A stretch of 64,000 nt of DNA from positions 21,158 to 85,157 of the forward strand of contig JAXGGA010004725.1 of assembly GCA_038373865.1 (NCBI GenBank), written 5' to 3'. A program made the translations under genes and the position numbers. The DNA comes from Uloborus plumipes. Taxonomy: Eukaryota > Arthropoda > Arachnida > Araneae > Uloboridae. The notes under the pieces are model-generated. The model made no database searches. It saw only the letters and a list, made by a program, of their open reading frames with translations, and had not been told where the DNA came from. Every line of letters starts with the position of its first letter. Position 1 is the first letter of the stretch. Positions 24,101 to 36,100 of the stretch are shown here, piece after piece.

Positions 24101-27100
24101 ATATTTATTTTATTTTTTTATTAACTTTTTTTTTTTAATTTTTCGGATAAATCTTTTTTTTTTTTTTTTTTTAATTTTGCCATTCAGAATAAACTGGTTT
24201 AAAAGTACTTCGGGTGAGTTTTCGCAGTAAAATACTGTTAATTTTAAAACTAAAATTACTAAACCTTATTTCAGTTGAACCTCGTTAGTTCGAACACGCT
24301 TATAACGAATCACTGCTAAAGCGAACTACATTTGCAAACCTACTGTATTTACACATAAAACTATTTTATTGTTTTTCAGATAACATGAGCTGCGGTTAGT
24401 TCGAATTAAGTTTTCAAATGCATATTCGTTCGTTTTAACCAGGTTCGACTGTATAATCGTTTCACAATATTTTTAATACCCTATGTAATTATGCCTTACA
24501 AATAGCTTTTCTTTCACCCCCAGCAATGCGAACAGTCCCCGCATAGGACGATTTTATGACCCTCACCCCGTACCTATTTGACTAGATATAAATATCGTAT
24601 TATATCGGGGGTGCTCTTAAGGAATTCGCAGGGAGAAGAGAATAGAAAGCTTCTCAGTATAAAGTATTGTTTGCCGGTTCGTTGGTGAATCCTTTTTAAA
24701 TCGCGTGATGTCTTCTCTCCCAGAAACTCATTTACATGCTGCTTTACCCCCATCTTCAAAAAAGGCAAGACTAGAAATTAATTACAGACTATGTATTTTT
24801 TGACAGAGTAAGAAGAAGTGTCCATTAGTGAAATCCACAGGTTATGGATAAGTTTTAGACTGCATTAGGAAAAGAGCAGAATGGAATGACAAGGAGCACA
24901 CATTGCTTAATGATAGATTAACGAATGTGACTGTAGAAGAGTTGAAAAATGAAAACGCATCATTGCATGCAGAATGCTACGAGAAGTGCACTCATAAAGT
25001 TAGCATAGACAGAAGTAAAAGATTATACAAAATGGAAAAAAACAGACTATCTTGCTCTACTTCCATTCATGAAAATAGTGTTGTAATCTACACAATAAGA
25101 TCAAAAATAGTTGTTGGTGACAAAAATAAGTTTTTTTGCTTCGAAAAAGGGAGTGTAAGAAAACCATTGGTGGCAATAAAAACAGATTCTGCATGTCAAC
25201 AATTAAAAAAAGCAATCGAAATTTCCAAAAATAAAACTATCAAAATTTAACTCAGCAACTATGCAGACCCAGGAGACCCTCATACAAAGGACATTTTGTA
25301 TCATAAACCTTGTTGGGCTAAACATGTGCATAATGTATTACGAAAAAAGTCCGATGATGACACAGTTACAAATTCACAGGACATTGCTAATGAAGCAACA
25401 GACGTAGGATTTCTGTGTGCATTAAAGGATTTTCTTGTTCAGGGAAATGTCACAACAATGGCAGACCTTGAATTAATTATCAGTCAATTGCAATTAAAAA
25501 TGGAGTTAAAATTAAAGTGCGAAAGGATTAAAAATCTCATTAAAGATGAAATGGATGATGCTATATTTAGTAATCCGAAAAGAGCAAATGAGTCGCAACG
25601 TGCATCTTTTAAGGCAACTGTAGATATTACCCTAGCTCATGCAGAAGATGATTTTGTAGACATAGGGAAAAACATGGGAACTATCTTTGAAGCTGCATAC
25701 ATTTTACATAAAGCAGTTCTATCTCATCAGAAATGGACATTTACAGGATCACTTGCAAAGAAACAGATAGTTGATGCAGTTCCAACCCAAGTTGATCTAT
25801 TTTTTAAAAGTGCTGCAACGGAAAAATTCGAAATTAATTCTATTTCTGAGGTAAAGGACAGTATTGTGCTAAATAAATCTGAAAGACAGTCACACATATT
25901 CATGTATGAAATACTCTCTCCGTATAAAGCATCAAATGAAACTGTTCTTTGACACACCCAAGATAAGCCATTACAAGTTGGTGCTGGCCTTACTATGCAC
26001 TCTGCTACTCGAAGCAAATTTATTATTGATTTTTTACATAAAATAGGAGTTTCTATAGATTATGCTAAAGTTCTACGTTTGGAAACATAGATAGTGAATG
26101 AGGTAATTAAACGCATGGATGAGAGTGTCGGGATTTATATTCCTCCTGATCTGATAAAGAGAAGATTTTTATTTTTTGCTGCAGATAACATTGATTTCCT
26201 TGAAGACACATCTTAGGGGAAAGCTACTTTGCATGGTACTGTAATGATACTTTATCAACAGAAGAAAGACTCGAATAGACAAATTCCACTTTCTCTTACC
26301 ACACCTTCAGCATCCCCTTCTCTTCTAACATTACCTCACTCCCTGACTAAACTTACATCCTGTAAAATTGTAAAAACAGTAAGCTCATCTTTCATGGGGT
26401 TTAGCAAAGAAATTTGGATGCTGCTGTCTACGATTTCTGAGCCACATTCTTCTAAAATTTCCATTAACTTTGATTTGTTTTGGGACAATTTCATCGATCC
26501 GTCTAAATTACATAGACTGTGGAACAGCCGAAAATTCATATGCGCTTAGTACTGTTTTTAAATCAATGTCTGCTGCCTTTCAGTACATAATTAAACATTA
26601 TGTGTTTGATTGTTTTCCAAAAAATAAAGCAATGGATAACCTAATGCTAATTAAAATCAAGCTTGCAAAAATTAATAGATATATAAATAGAAAAAAAATA
26701 ATTATTTGTTATCAAAATACAAGCTAAAACAAGCTAATGGAAGGTATTTATTGTCAAAATAACGGTTAATTGTCAAAAATATTAAAATGTTTGAAAGATG
26801 AATTTGGATTGAAATCTTCAACATAGGAAGCTTCTTTCGCGACGTAAATGCTAGATGTTGACATGCATCTAAAAATAAATCACTTTTTACTCAAAATAAA
26901 ACATAAAATAAGTTAAGCTGAGGTAGCAGATGTCAAAATAATTTTGGATTCTGAAAAATATCAAAATTTTTGCAAGATGCAAAAGGATTGAAATTTCAGA
27001 TAAGGAGAATATTTTTCGCGACGCACGTGTTCAGAACATCGCCATAGCAACCGTCACAACGTACGGTTAACAAAAGCAGAAGTTATGCCACTTTTTCGCG

Positions 27101-30100
27101 ATATTCGCTAGAAAAACGGCCGTTTTGGCGCAGTCAGGCGCAATTTCGATCAAAAAGTGCGTTTGGGAGCAGGATGGCGCTAGATTCTTCATTTGGCGCA
27201 GTGTGGTGCAATTGGCGCAGCACTTGCACCACTGCAAATAGCAGACGTGTAAATAACAATCGATCAGCTTTTAACTGTAGAACAGTGCAAGCTATATTTG
27301 TTGCAATTTATTTCATGTTAACTTTTTTCTGCAACTTTTTTCATGTCTTTGTTTTACAGTATGTAAGTTCAATCAGGCTGTGAGGTAATGTCAGAAGGGA
27401 TGCTGAAGGTGTGGTAAGGGAAAGTGGAATTCTTTCATTGCTGAGATGAAGAATCTGTTTTTATTGCCACCAAAAGTTTTCTTACACTGAATTTTTTGAA
27501 GCAGAAAAACACTTATTTTTGTCAGCAACAACTATTTTTGATCTTGCTGTGTAGCCTACAACACTGTCTTCATGAACGGAAGTAGAGCAAGATACAGTGT
27601 ACTCTCACTTATGCGCCGGACCAAGAGATCAACAGAAAAAGGTGCATAAGTGAGAGAGACGCATAAGTGAACAAGCCTATTTAAAAGTCTAAAATGCAAC
27701 ACAAGTTCTAATGAGAGCATGAATAAGAATGTTTATAGAAAATGGTCATATTACTACGGTTAGGCAACTACTGAAACCTAATTGCAATGATCAGGAGAAA
27801 ACAAAAATTGTAGCATACCTAATCACAAACTGGTCCTTTTAAAACGATCCATAATAGATAATTGTCCCTCTCCGAAGAAAAAATGCCTTCCGTGAGCAAT
27901 AAAAGAGAAGGATTAAAGAGGAAAGTGAAGAAACATGCTCATTTTTCAAGAAAATAAATTAAATTGTTTACATTTTTTAAAAAATTCGGCGCATAAGTGA
28001 AATATTAAACCTTAAAGCGACGCATAAACAAATGAAATTATCATCATTTTACTATGGAATGTGCTGGGACCACTGAAAATCGTCGTATAAGTGAAAAAGG
28101 CGCATAAATGAGGCGGTGCATAAGTGAGAGTTCACTGTTGATTGTTTTTTTCCATTTCGTATAATCTCTTACTTTTGTCCATGCTAACTTTATGAGTGCA
28201 CTTCCTGAAGCATTCTGCATGCCATGATGTGTTTTCATTTTTCAATTCTTCTATGGTCACATTCGTTAATCTATCATTAAGCAACGTATACTAGGGTGGA
28301 GCGAAAAAAACAAAGTTTTTATTTTCGAATCGTAATAGTGCGGAAAAGTTGCGATTGAAGAGTTACAAAACAAAACAAAAATTTTTGAAATCGGATAATA
28401 TCTTCCGTTCCCGCAACGAGCCTGAAATTTTGAAAAAATGAAAAATTTCATGTGTTTTTAGCGATTTTTTAAAATTTTTGTTTTAATGTTTTATTTTAAT
28501 GCTCTTGCACAGAAAAGTTACGTTTGGTGAAGCCTTCTGAAATTTTGAAAAATATATTAACCTATTAAGCGCCAAAGCTCCCATTGCGGGAACATCTACT
28601 TTTATTTTTTTTCTCTGAAGAAATTGGAGTAATTCATAAAAAACACATCCCATGGGAATTTCAACAAATTGAAGTACATCATAAAAAAAATTCAGTGAAA
28701 TCTATGAATTTTATATAATTTTCCGCATTTTTGCAAAAAATGGAACTTTGCGTTTTTTAGGAAAATATAAAAAACTGAAAAAAACTAAATCAATGGATTT
28801 TTAAATTTTTTCAAGTGCTCTGCATATCTAAAGCAGATATTCCAACAAACAACATATGAAAAAACCAGAATGAAACGATTCATTTAAAGGCATGCCAGAA
28901 TCCCTCAAACTTTTTGTTCCCAGAAAGGGAGCTTTGGCGTGGACGGACTAGCCTTTTGTGTACGCGCGCTTACAATGAAGAAAGGAATGCTGCTAGGCAC
29001 AAAAAGGTAATCTACGTCACGAGACACGTGTACTCCTTTCTGGGTTTTTCGAAAAAATATTTTTTGAACTATGTTTTGTGAATGTTAGCACTATTCTCAA
29101 GATAGTTAGACTGAGAACAGTATCATATTTTTGCTTTCTATGCGAATTACTCTTTTTGGCGGATTCAGCTTTCATATTTCGATATCTTCATTTACAAGAA
29201 AAAAAAAAACCTTTCAAACTGAAAACTTAAGTGTCGTAAAATGGAAGGATAATAAAATAGTGTGCTTAGCATCGAATTTTGAAACGGAAGCTCCGTTGGG
29301 ACTAGTCAAAAGATGGGGTTCAAAAAAAAAAAAAAAAATTGATTGCTTCAACCCCATCTAATTGTATCATACAATAAATATGTGGGAGGTGTTGATCTCT
29401 TAGATCAATTTCTTAGTACATACAGGTCTCGTTTCAAAGGAAAGAAATTATTGGTGGCCTTTTTTTACTAATACACTAAATATGGTTGGTGTAACACAGC
29501 CTTTAGAATTCATAAAGAGCTCAAGGGCGAAATGAAACAACTAATATTTTTAAAATAATTGCTAAAGTTCTAATGAAGAGTTCAAAATAAGGCAATATCA
29601 ATTCTCCAGTTAGGACCTTGCGGACCGGTAAACGCAACTGTACATTTTGGTGGAGTAAACCATTTCATTATAAGCGCTGAAAAACAATCTCGGTATAAGT
29701 TTTGTAAAAAGAACACTCGAACTAAATGTAAAAAATGCGTCGAATGCTGCATCAAAATTCTACTTCACATTTTCATTAAAAAATCTAAAGATTGATTTAA
29801 GGATTGGCTTAGCTTTTTTTCTATGTTATAGTTTTTCTTTTTTGCTTTCATCCATAGTTCATTTACTTTTAGTATTTATTTTTTCATGCGCAATGTAAAT
29901 GAAATATATCTCCTATTTTGGAAAAGATTATACACATATACACATATATATGCATGGATTTTTGTTATGGACATAAAAGTATAAGAATGTATAATATTTA
30001 GGACGCGGTTCTTTTAAAACGTAGTAGGAAAAAGGAGTAGAAACGGAACCGAACGCAGTAGAAACGCAGCTAAGGACATCGGATGGTTTTCCCACTCAAA

Positions 30101-33100
30101 AGCGCCAAAGCTCCCATTATGGGAACAGCCTATAATTTCTAATCAGTTAAAGATTTTTTGAAAATTTCAACTGCGCTGTACTAGAGATATAAGCCTTTCA
30201 TGAAAAAAGTAAATTCTTTTTTGATTTTTTATGTATTTCATATAGCGGCGTTTAATGGGTTAAAATCGAATAATACCTTCTGATCCAGGAACAAGCCAGA
30301 AAAACCAAAAAATTATAAAACTTCAGCTTTTTTTGGGGTGATGAAAAAAAAATTTAAAAAAATGTTCTCATTTTTTTTTTCTTTTTTACCCGGTATCCTT
30401 GCGTAAAGCCTTTTAAAAAGCACTATATTACTCTTAAACATTAATTTTTTTCTTTATTTTTCAGGTATCTTCTAAACATGACAAACTACCATTTTTTACA
30501 ACAATGAAACATTTTCAAATAATCGAAAGTTATAAAATATTTTCCAAAATTTCTACAATCCAGTACAAAAATCCACTAAATAAAACACCCACTCCAAAAA
30601 AAGACTAATTTTAATCACTAAACTATAAACAATTTTAATACCTAACTAATTTATATACAGTTTCTTAATCCCCTTTTGTAGTCTGTGCCTTCTATAATTA
30701 TGTTACCTAACTTAACTGACTACCCACAGAATCCTTTAACATTAATTTAATTAGAAACTCATTTTAAAATTAAAACTTCTTTAAAATTAAACCTAGTTAG
30801 GTTAGGTAGTGTATAGAATGAGACTGCAAAATGCAATTAAGTATTCAGAAACTAACATATAATGAGGTAGGTATTAAAATAGTTTATCGTTTAGGGATAA
30901 AAAATATTTTTCATCTTATGAGTGAGTGTTTTGTTCAATGGATTTTTGTACTGAAAAAGTTAAACAAATTTAATAATTAGGTATGGGTATGAAGTTGTAT
31001 GTAAATATTATGTATTATTTTTTTCTGTTTATCTCCCAGTTGTTTTTTAATGGCGGTTTTGTTTTTAATACGCTTTTACTTGTTTCACATGTGGGTTTGT
31101 CAGGGTTATGTATGTAACTCTAACATAAAAGATAAAATTCACATTCTTTAAAAAATATAAAAGTGATATATTTAATACTATTGTTAATACTAAAGGCTAA
31201 ACTATATTATTACATGTTGATGTTATTGAATGCTATTATTACTACTAAAGGCTAAACTATATTACATGTTGATGTATTATAAGGTGCATGTAAACTTATA
31301 ATTTGAAATGGTTTAAAGCTTTATAGTTTGATTAACTCTAAAAGCGTATTTTTTAGTTTTTTAAACTTAAATTTAATTATTTATTTTAAGATAATTTTGT
31401 GTATGAAAAATTAGAAATCAACAAAATCTAAAATTTGTTTTGTCTTCTACACTAATACATTCCTTATATTTATGGCTTTCATATGAAATGTGTTCCAAAA
31501 TCATCACCGAGATGCTTATAGTAACCTTTTAAGCACAAGTTTCTCTGCAATCGTGTTTCAAATGTTCAATTGTCATGATAACATGTTTTAACATTTTTTG
31601 CATAAGGCTAATAGGGGTGTGTGGGGCAGTAGTGCCCTCTCCTTGTCAAATGCTTTCCAATCCTTAATTTTTGTTACACCTTGCCCCACTCTGCCTGGGA
31701 CTGTGTTACTGTAGGCACCAAGATAACCTTAAAGCAAACTAAAAGCAACTAAAAAGCAAAAAATAATAGATAATATTTACATAAAATCTTTTACCCATAC
31801 CTAATTATTAAATTTGTTTAACTTTTTCAGTACAAAAATCCATTTAACAAAACACTCACTCATTTAAGATGAACAATATTTTTTATCCCTAAACGATAAA
31901 CTATTTTAATACCTACCTCATTATATGTTAGTTTCTGAATTTTTAATTGCATTTTGCAGTCTCATTCTATACACTACCTAACCTAACTAGGTTTAATTTT
32001 AAAGAAGTTTTAATTTTAAAATTAGTTTCTAATTAAATTAATGTTAAAGGATTCTGTGGGTAGTCAGTTAAGTTAGGTAACATAATTATAGAAGGCACAG
32101 ACTACAAAAGGGGATTAAGAAACTGTATATAATTAGTTAGGTATTAAAATTGTTAACAGTTTAGTGATTAAAATTAGCGTTTATTTTAGGAGTGGGTGTT
32201 TTATTTAGTGGATTTTTGTACTGGATTGCAGAAATTTTGGAAAATATTTTATAACTTTCGATTATTTGAAAATGTTTCATTGTTGTAAACAATGGTAGTT
32301 TTGCATGTTTAGAAGATACCTGAAAAATCAAGAAAAAAATTAATGTTTAAGAGTAATATAGTGCTTTTTAAAAGGCTTTACGCTATGATACCGGGTAAAA
32401 CGGAAAAAAATGAGAACATATTTTTTAAAAATATTTTTTCATCACCCCAAAAAAAGCTGAAATTTTATAATTTTTTGGTTTTTCTGTCTTGTTCCTGGAT
32501 CAGAAGGTATTATTCGATTTCAATATATTTTTCAAAATTTCAGAAGGCTTCACCAAACGTAACTTTTCCGTCCAAGAGCATTAAAATAAAACAATAAAAC
32601 AAAAATTTTAAAAAATCGTTAAAAACACATGAAATTTTTCATTTTTTCAAAATTTCAGGGTTGTTGCGGGAACGGAAGATATTATCCGATTTCAAAAATT
32701 TTTGTTTTGTTTTGTAACTCTTCACCAATCGCAATTTTTCCGCACTATTACGATTCGAAAATAAAAACTTTGTTTTTTTCGCTCCACCCTAATGTATACT
32801 CCTTATCATTACATTCTGCTCTTTTCCTAATGCAGTCAAAAACTTTATCATAAACTGTAGGTTTAACTAATGGACACTTCTTCTTACTCTGTAATTGATT
32901 TGTAGTCTTGCCTTTTTTGAAGATGGGGACAAAGTAGCATGTAAATGAGTTTTTGGGAGAGAAGACATCGCGCGATTTAAAAAGGATTCACCAACGAACC
33001 GGCAAACAATACTTTCTAAACTAAGAAGCTTTCTATTCTCTTCTCCCTGCGAATTCATTAAGAGCACCCCCCATGTAATACGATATTCACAGCCAGTCAA

Positions 33101-36100
33101 AGAGGTACGGGGTGAGTGTCATAAAATCGTCCTATACGGGGACTGCTCGCATTGCTGGGGGAATATCTTACACTAATTAAATGAAACACGCACTTTAAAA
33201 AGTGAAAGAAAAGCTATTTGTAAGGCATAATTACATAGGGCATTAGGAATATTTTGAAACGATTATACAGTCAAACCTCGCTAAAACGAACTTAAATGAA
33301 CCTGAAAAGTTAATTCGAATTAACCGTAGCTCATCTTATCCAAAAAACAAGAAAATAGTTTTATGTGTAAATACAGTAGGATCGCAAATGTATAGTTTGC
33401 TTTAGCGGTGATTCGTTATAAGCGTGTTCGAATTAACGAGGTTCAACTGAAATAATGTTTAGTAATTTCAGTATTAAAATTAACAGTATTTTACTACGAA
33501 AACTCACCCGAAGTACTTATAAACTAGTTAATTCTGAATGCCAAAATAAAAAAAGGAGATTTATCCGAAAATTAAAAAAAAAAAGTTAATAAAAAAATAA
33601 GATAAATATTTTAAGTAAACTCATAATAGTAATAGTAGTAGAATATTAACCTTTAGGAGCCGGGCGATACACATGCTGTACCGTAACTATTTTTTTTAGA
33701 GGACAGGGTTGAGATTTTCACTCGAACCCTTTGGAGCAGGGGATTTCTTCAAGGTTTCATACGTCTGGTACGACAGTTTATACCTTCTCTTTTCAATGGA
33801 AAAGAAATCTGTGGTTCAACTTTCGTACTACCTGGGTCGAAAGAAAAATTTCTAAAACAGCCTGGTTCCAAAAGGCTAAGCAAGTAAATTCACCAAAAAT
33901 TGTCACGAAATACCCAAAAATTGATACATAATTGCAAATACTTATCAGTGTCAAGTGCAAAGCCGCCATCTTGGATTGATGACGTCATACAGGCCGTCTT
34001 ACACGAATTCAAGAAAAACACCCGGTGAGGCATAGTTATATAGGCCATAAGGAATGCATTAAAATTGGTCCCACAATTTCCTCATCAAATTTCCCACGGA
34101 ATGTAGTATGCCCCCCTACTATAAGTTCCTTTGCTTGACGTTGCCCATCCAAGTTCCGCCAGTAGTGGTGCAGTTTTTCCCTAAAAATATCAAAAACAGC
34201 AGTTCAGACAGCAGCTCAGCAGCAAAAACAGAGATTCTTTGAAATCCCAATTGCTGGTTTTGGACCAACAAAAGGGATCTCAGAACCTTTCCTAGCAAGT
34301 TGATCAGCTATTTCATTACCCTTGACACCTGAATGCTCAGGTACCCAAAAGAGAGTGACGTGTTCAACTTTGCAAGAGTGCAAAGCATATTATAGCATTC
34401 CCAGACGACGCGGGATGTTACTACTACCTTATTTAGGGCATTTAAGGTAGCTTGACTATCAGAGCAGGTCTGAACACATCTATTTCTCTGTAGCTGCTAT
34501 TTAGACACATAATGCAACACATCAAAATGGCATAAACCTCCGCCTGAAAGACAGTAATAAACCTGCCCAGCGGACAAGAGTATTTAATACCATCACTGGA
34601 ACAAAAAGTCCCAGCACCTATGCTCTTGTTTATTTTAGAACCATCAGTAAACCAGAGAGTACAACTTTGACTATGGTGTAAAGGAGTATCTCTCCAGTCA
34701 GCTCAAGTAGGACAAATAACTGTGTAAGGTCTGTCAAAAGCAGTCATTGCACATAACTTATATAAAGTTATTAATGTCTGTACTGTAGAATGACAGTAGA
34801 CAGGAATGAGTGAGTGATACGGAAGCGGATGCAATCTAATTTCGTAATCAGTTATTCCAAAGCTTACTGGGAGCATATTGGGTTGTTTGAAGCGAATCAT
34901 TGGGCAAGTTAAAAATTCTAAACCCTGATTGGCCAATACATACGTAGCGCATCGATGACATAATGCCACGTCGAGAAGAACAACGTGGGTGGCCGGGTTC
35001 GTACACACTTTTTTTAAAAAATTCAAGGACTTATAAGGACTAAAAAATCTAAAAAATAAGGATCTCAAAATAATTAATAAATTGGCCTATACATTTTCAA
35101 CATTTCCAAATTCAATTAAAAAAAGCCTAAAAGTTTTAATAACAAAACAGAAAGAAAAATCTGAAACTGAAAATCACATTACATATCTTTTAATTCCAAA
35201 CTTTTCTCTGCTAATTTTACATCCAAAGAACTTATTTCAATTTCTTTTTCACTTAGTGTTTTTCTTAGTTCATGTGATTGCTTAAACAAGTTAATGTCCT
35301 TAGTTTTTTCAGCCTTGTCAGTCAACTGATTAGCTTTTGCATTTGGCTCCATTATGCCCTTTTGAAGAAACATTTTCTTCTTTTAAAAAAAATTACTTCC
35401 TCTTCTAATGATTTTTGTTTTACTTGTTTTGTTTCATTCTTTGCTTTAAATTTTTCATTTTCCAAGTCCTTTAAATTTGACCAATTGTGTCCCTGATTTG
35501 GCACCTGTATCAATGGATATGGATTCCTAGAACAGGAGCGGAGTTGCCCCTTCCCCTGCCCCTTCTTAATTCTGAATACAGTTCTCGGAACGAAGTGCGG
35601 CCGAAGCGGAAATATCACACTTGCATCCCTGCAGTGTAGATATCGCTCTAATCGAAAAACGGAAATCTGATTTTTTGAAATAAGGGTAGAGCAAAAATAA
35701 GGACTTTCAAGGACTTGGGACATTAAAATAAGGACTTTTAAGCACTTTTAAGGCAAAATAAAAAAATAAGAACTTTCAAGGACCCGTACAAACCCTGGGT
35801 GGATGTTATACGCTCGCGATCAGAAGAAATAGCGCAGTGAAAACGGGAGTATGCATCGGAAAACTTTTCTGATCGCTCTTTAACAATTAGGATATGTCAA
35901 GATTGTGGGTTGGGAAAGAGGTTATGAATTAGCGAATAGTAGCCAGATTGGAGACTTTAATGGAAATAATGGTCGCCAAAACGTAAAAATTGGTCGCATT
36001 TGGCGACTGGCGACCGCGAGTTTTGAGCTTTATCAAGAGGAGTTCAATCACATGGGGCAATTCCAGGCAAGTTTTCCAGATGATTCCTAAATAAAAACTT

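Larger units (their letters stand above)
28292..32793. mobile_element. Foldback element (4.5 kb with insert) in the right arm
   Basis: Ends tagggtggagcgaaaaaaac (28292) and its complement ending at about 32791. Flanked by GTATAC (28286-28291, 32794-32799). Long inverted arms: 28292 to about 31030 (minus the piggyBac insert 28561-30259) against about 31755 to 32793. Loop of ~725 bp with a ~60-bp tandem duplication ('actaaaggctaaactatatt' about 31188 and about 31244). The left arm of the host element (about 24890) shows the empty site. No transposase. Confidence 0.75.
23821..34111. mobile_element. 10.3-kb inverted-duplication element inserted in the non-LTR retrotransposon
   Basis: The ends are inverted complements: 'gtgggaaatttgatgaggaa' begins at 23846, and its complement ends at 34097. 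Similarity may extend outward to gcatact (23821, 34111). The left arm runs inward from 23821 to about 25215. The right arm runs from 34111 to about 27400 but is broken by three younger elements (33650-33875, 28292-32793, 27595-28137). At about 27440-27360 the right arm (complement) jumps to match 26276-26360 of the left side. So the arms are not simple TIRs: they include coding sequence of the gene at 24780-26550. No target duplication was found. Transposon superfamily not recognised. Confidence 0.7.
20720..34992 (-). mobile_element. I-like non-LTR retrotransposon, 3' part, split by two large insertions
   Basis: Three minus-strand blocks read continuously once two insertions are removed. They are 34992-34112 (region after RT, and RNase H), 23820-23579 (the [17 protein letters not shown] segment and a CCHC-like motif) and 21010-20720 (C-terminus and 3' UTR). 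Insertion 1 is the inverted-duplication element 23821-34111. Insertion 2 is the hAT element 21017-23578. The 5' side is cut or obscured by a CAGGG element at 34993-35797, and no reverse transcriptase was found beyond it. The host intron is the 18.4-kb one in chimaerin. Confidence 0.8.
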
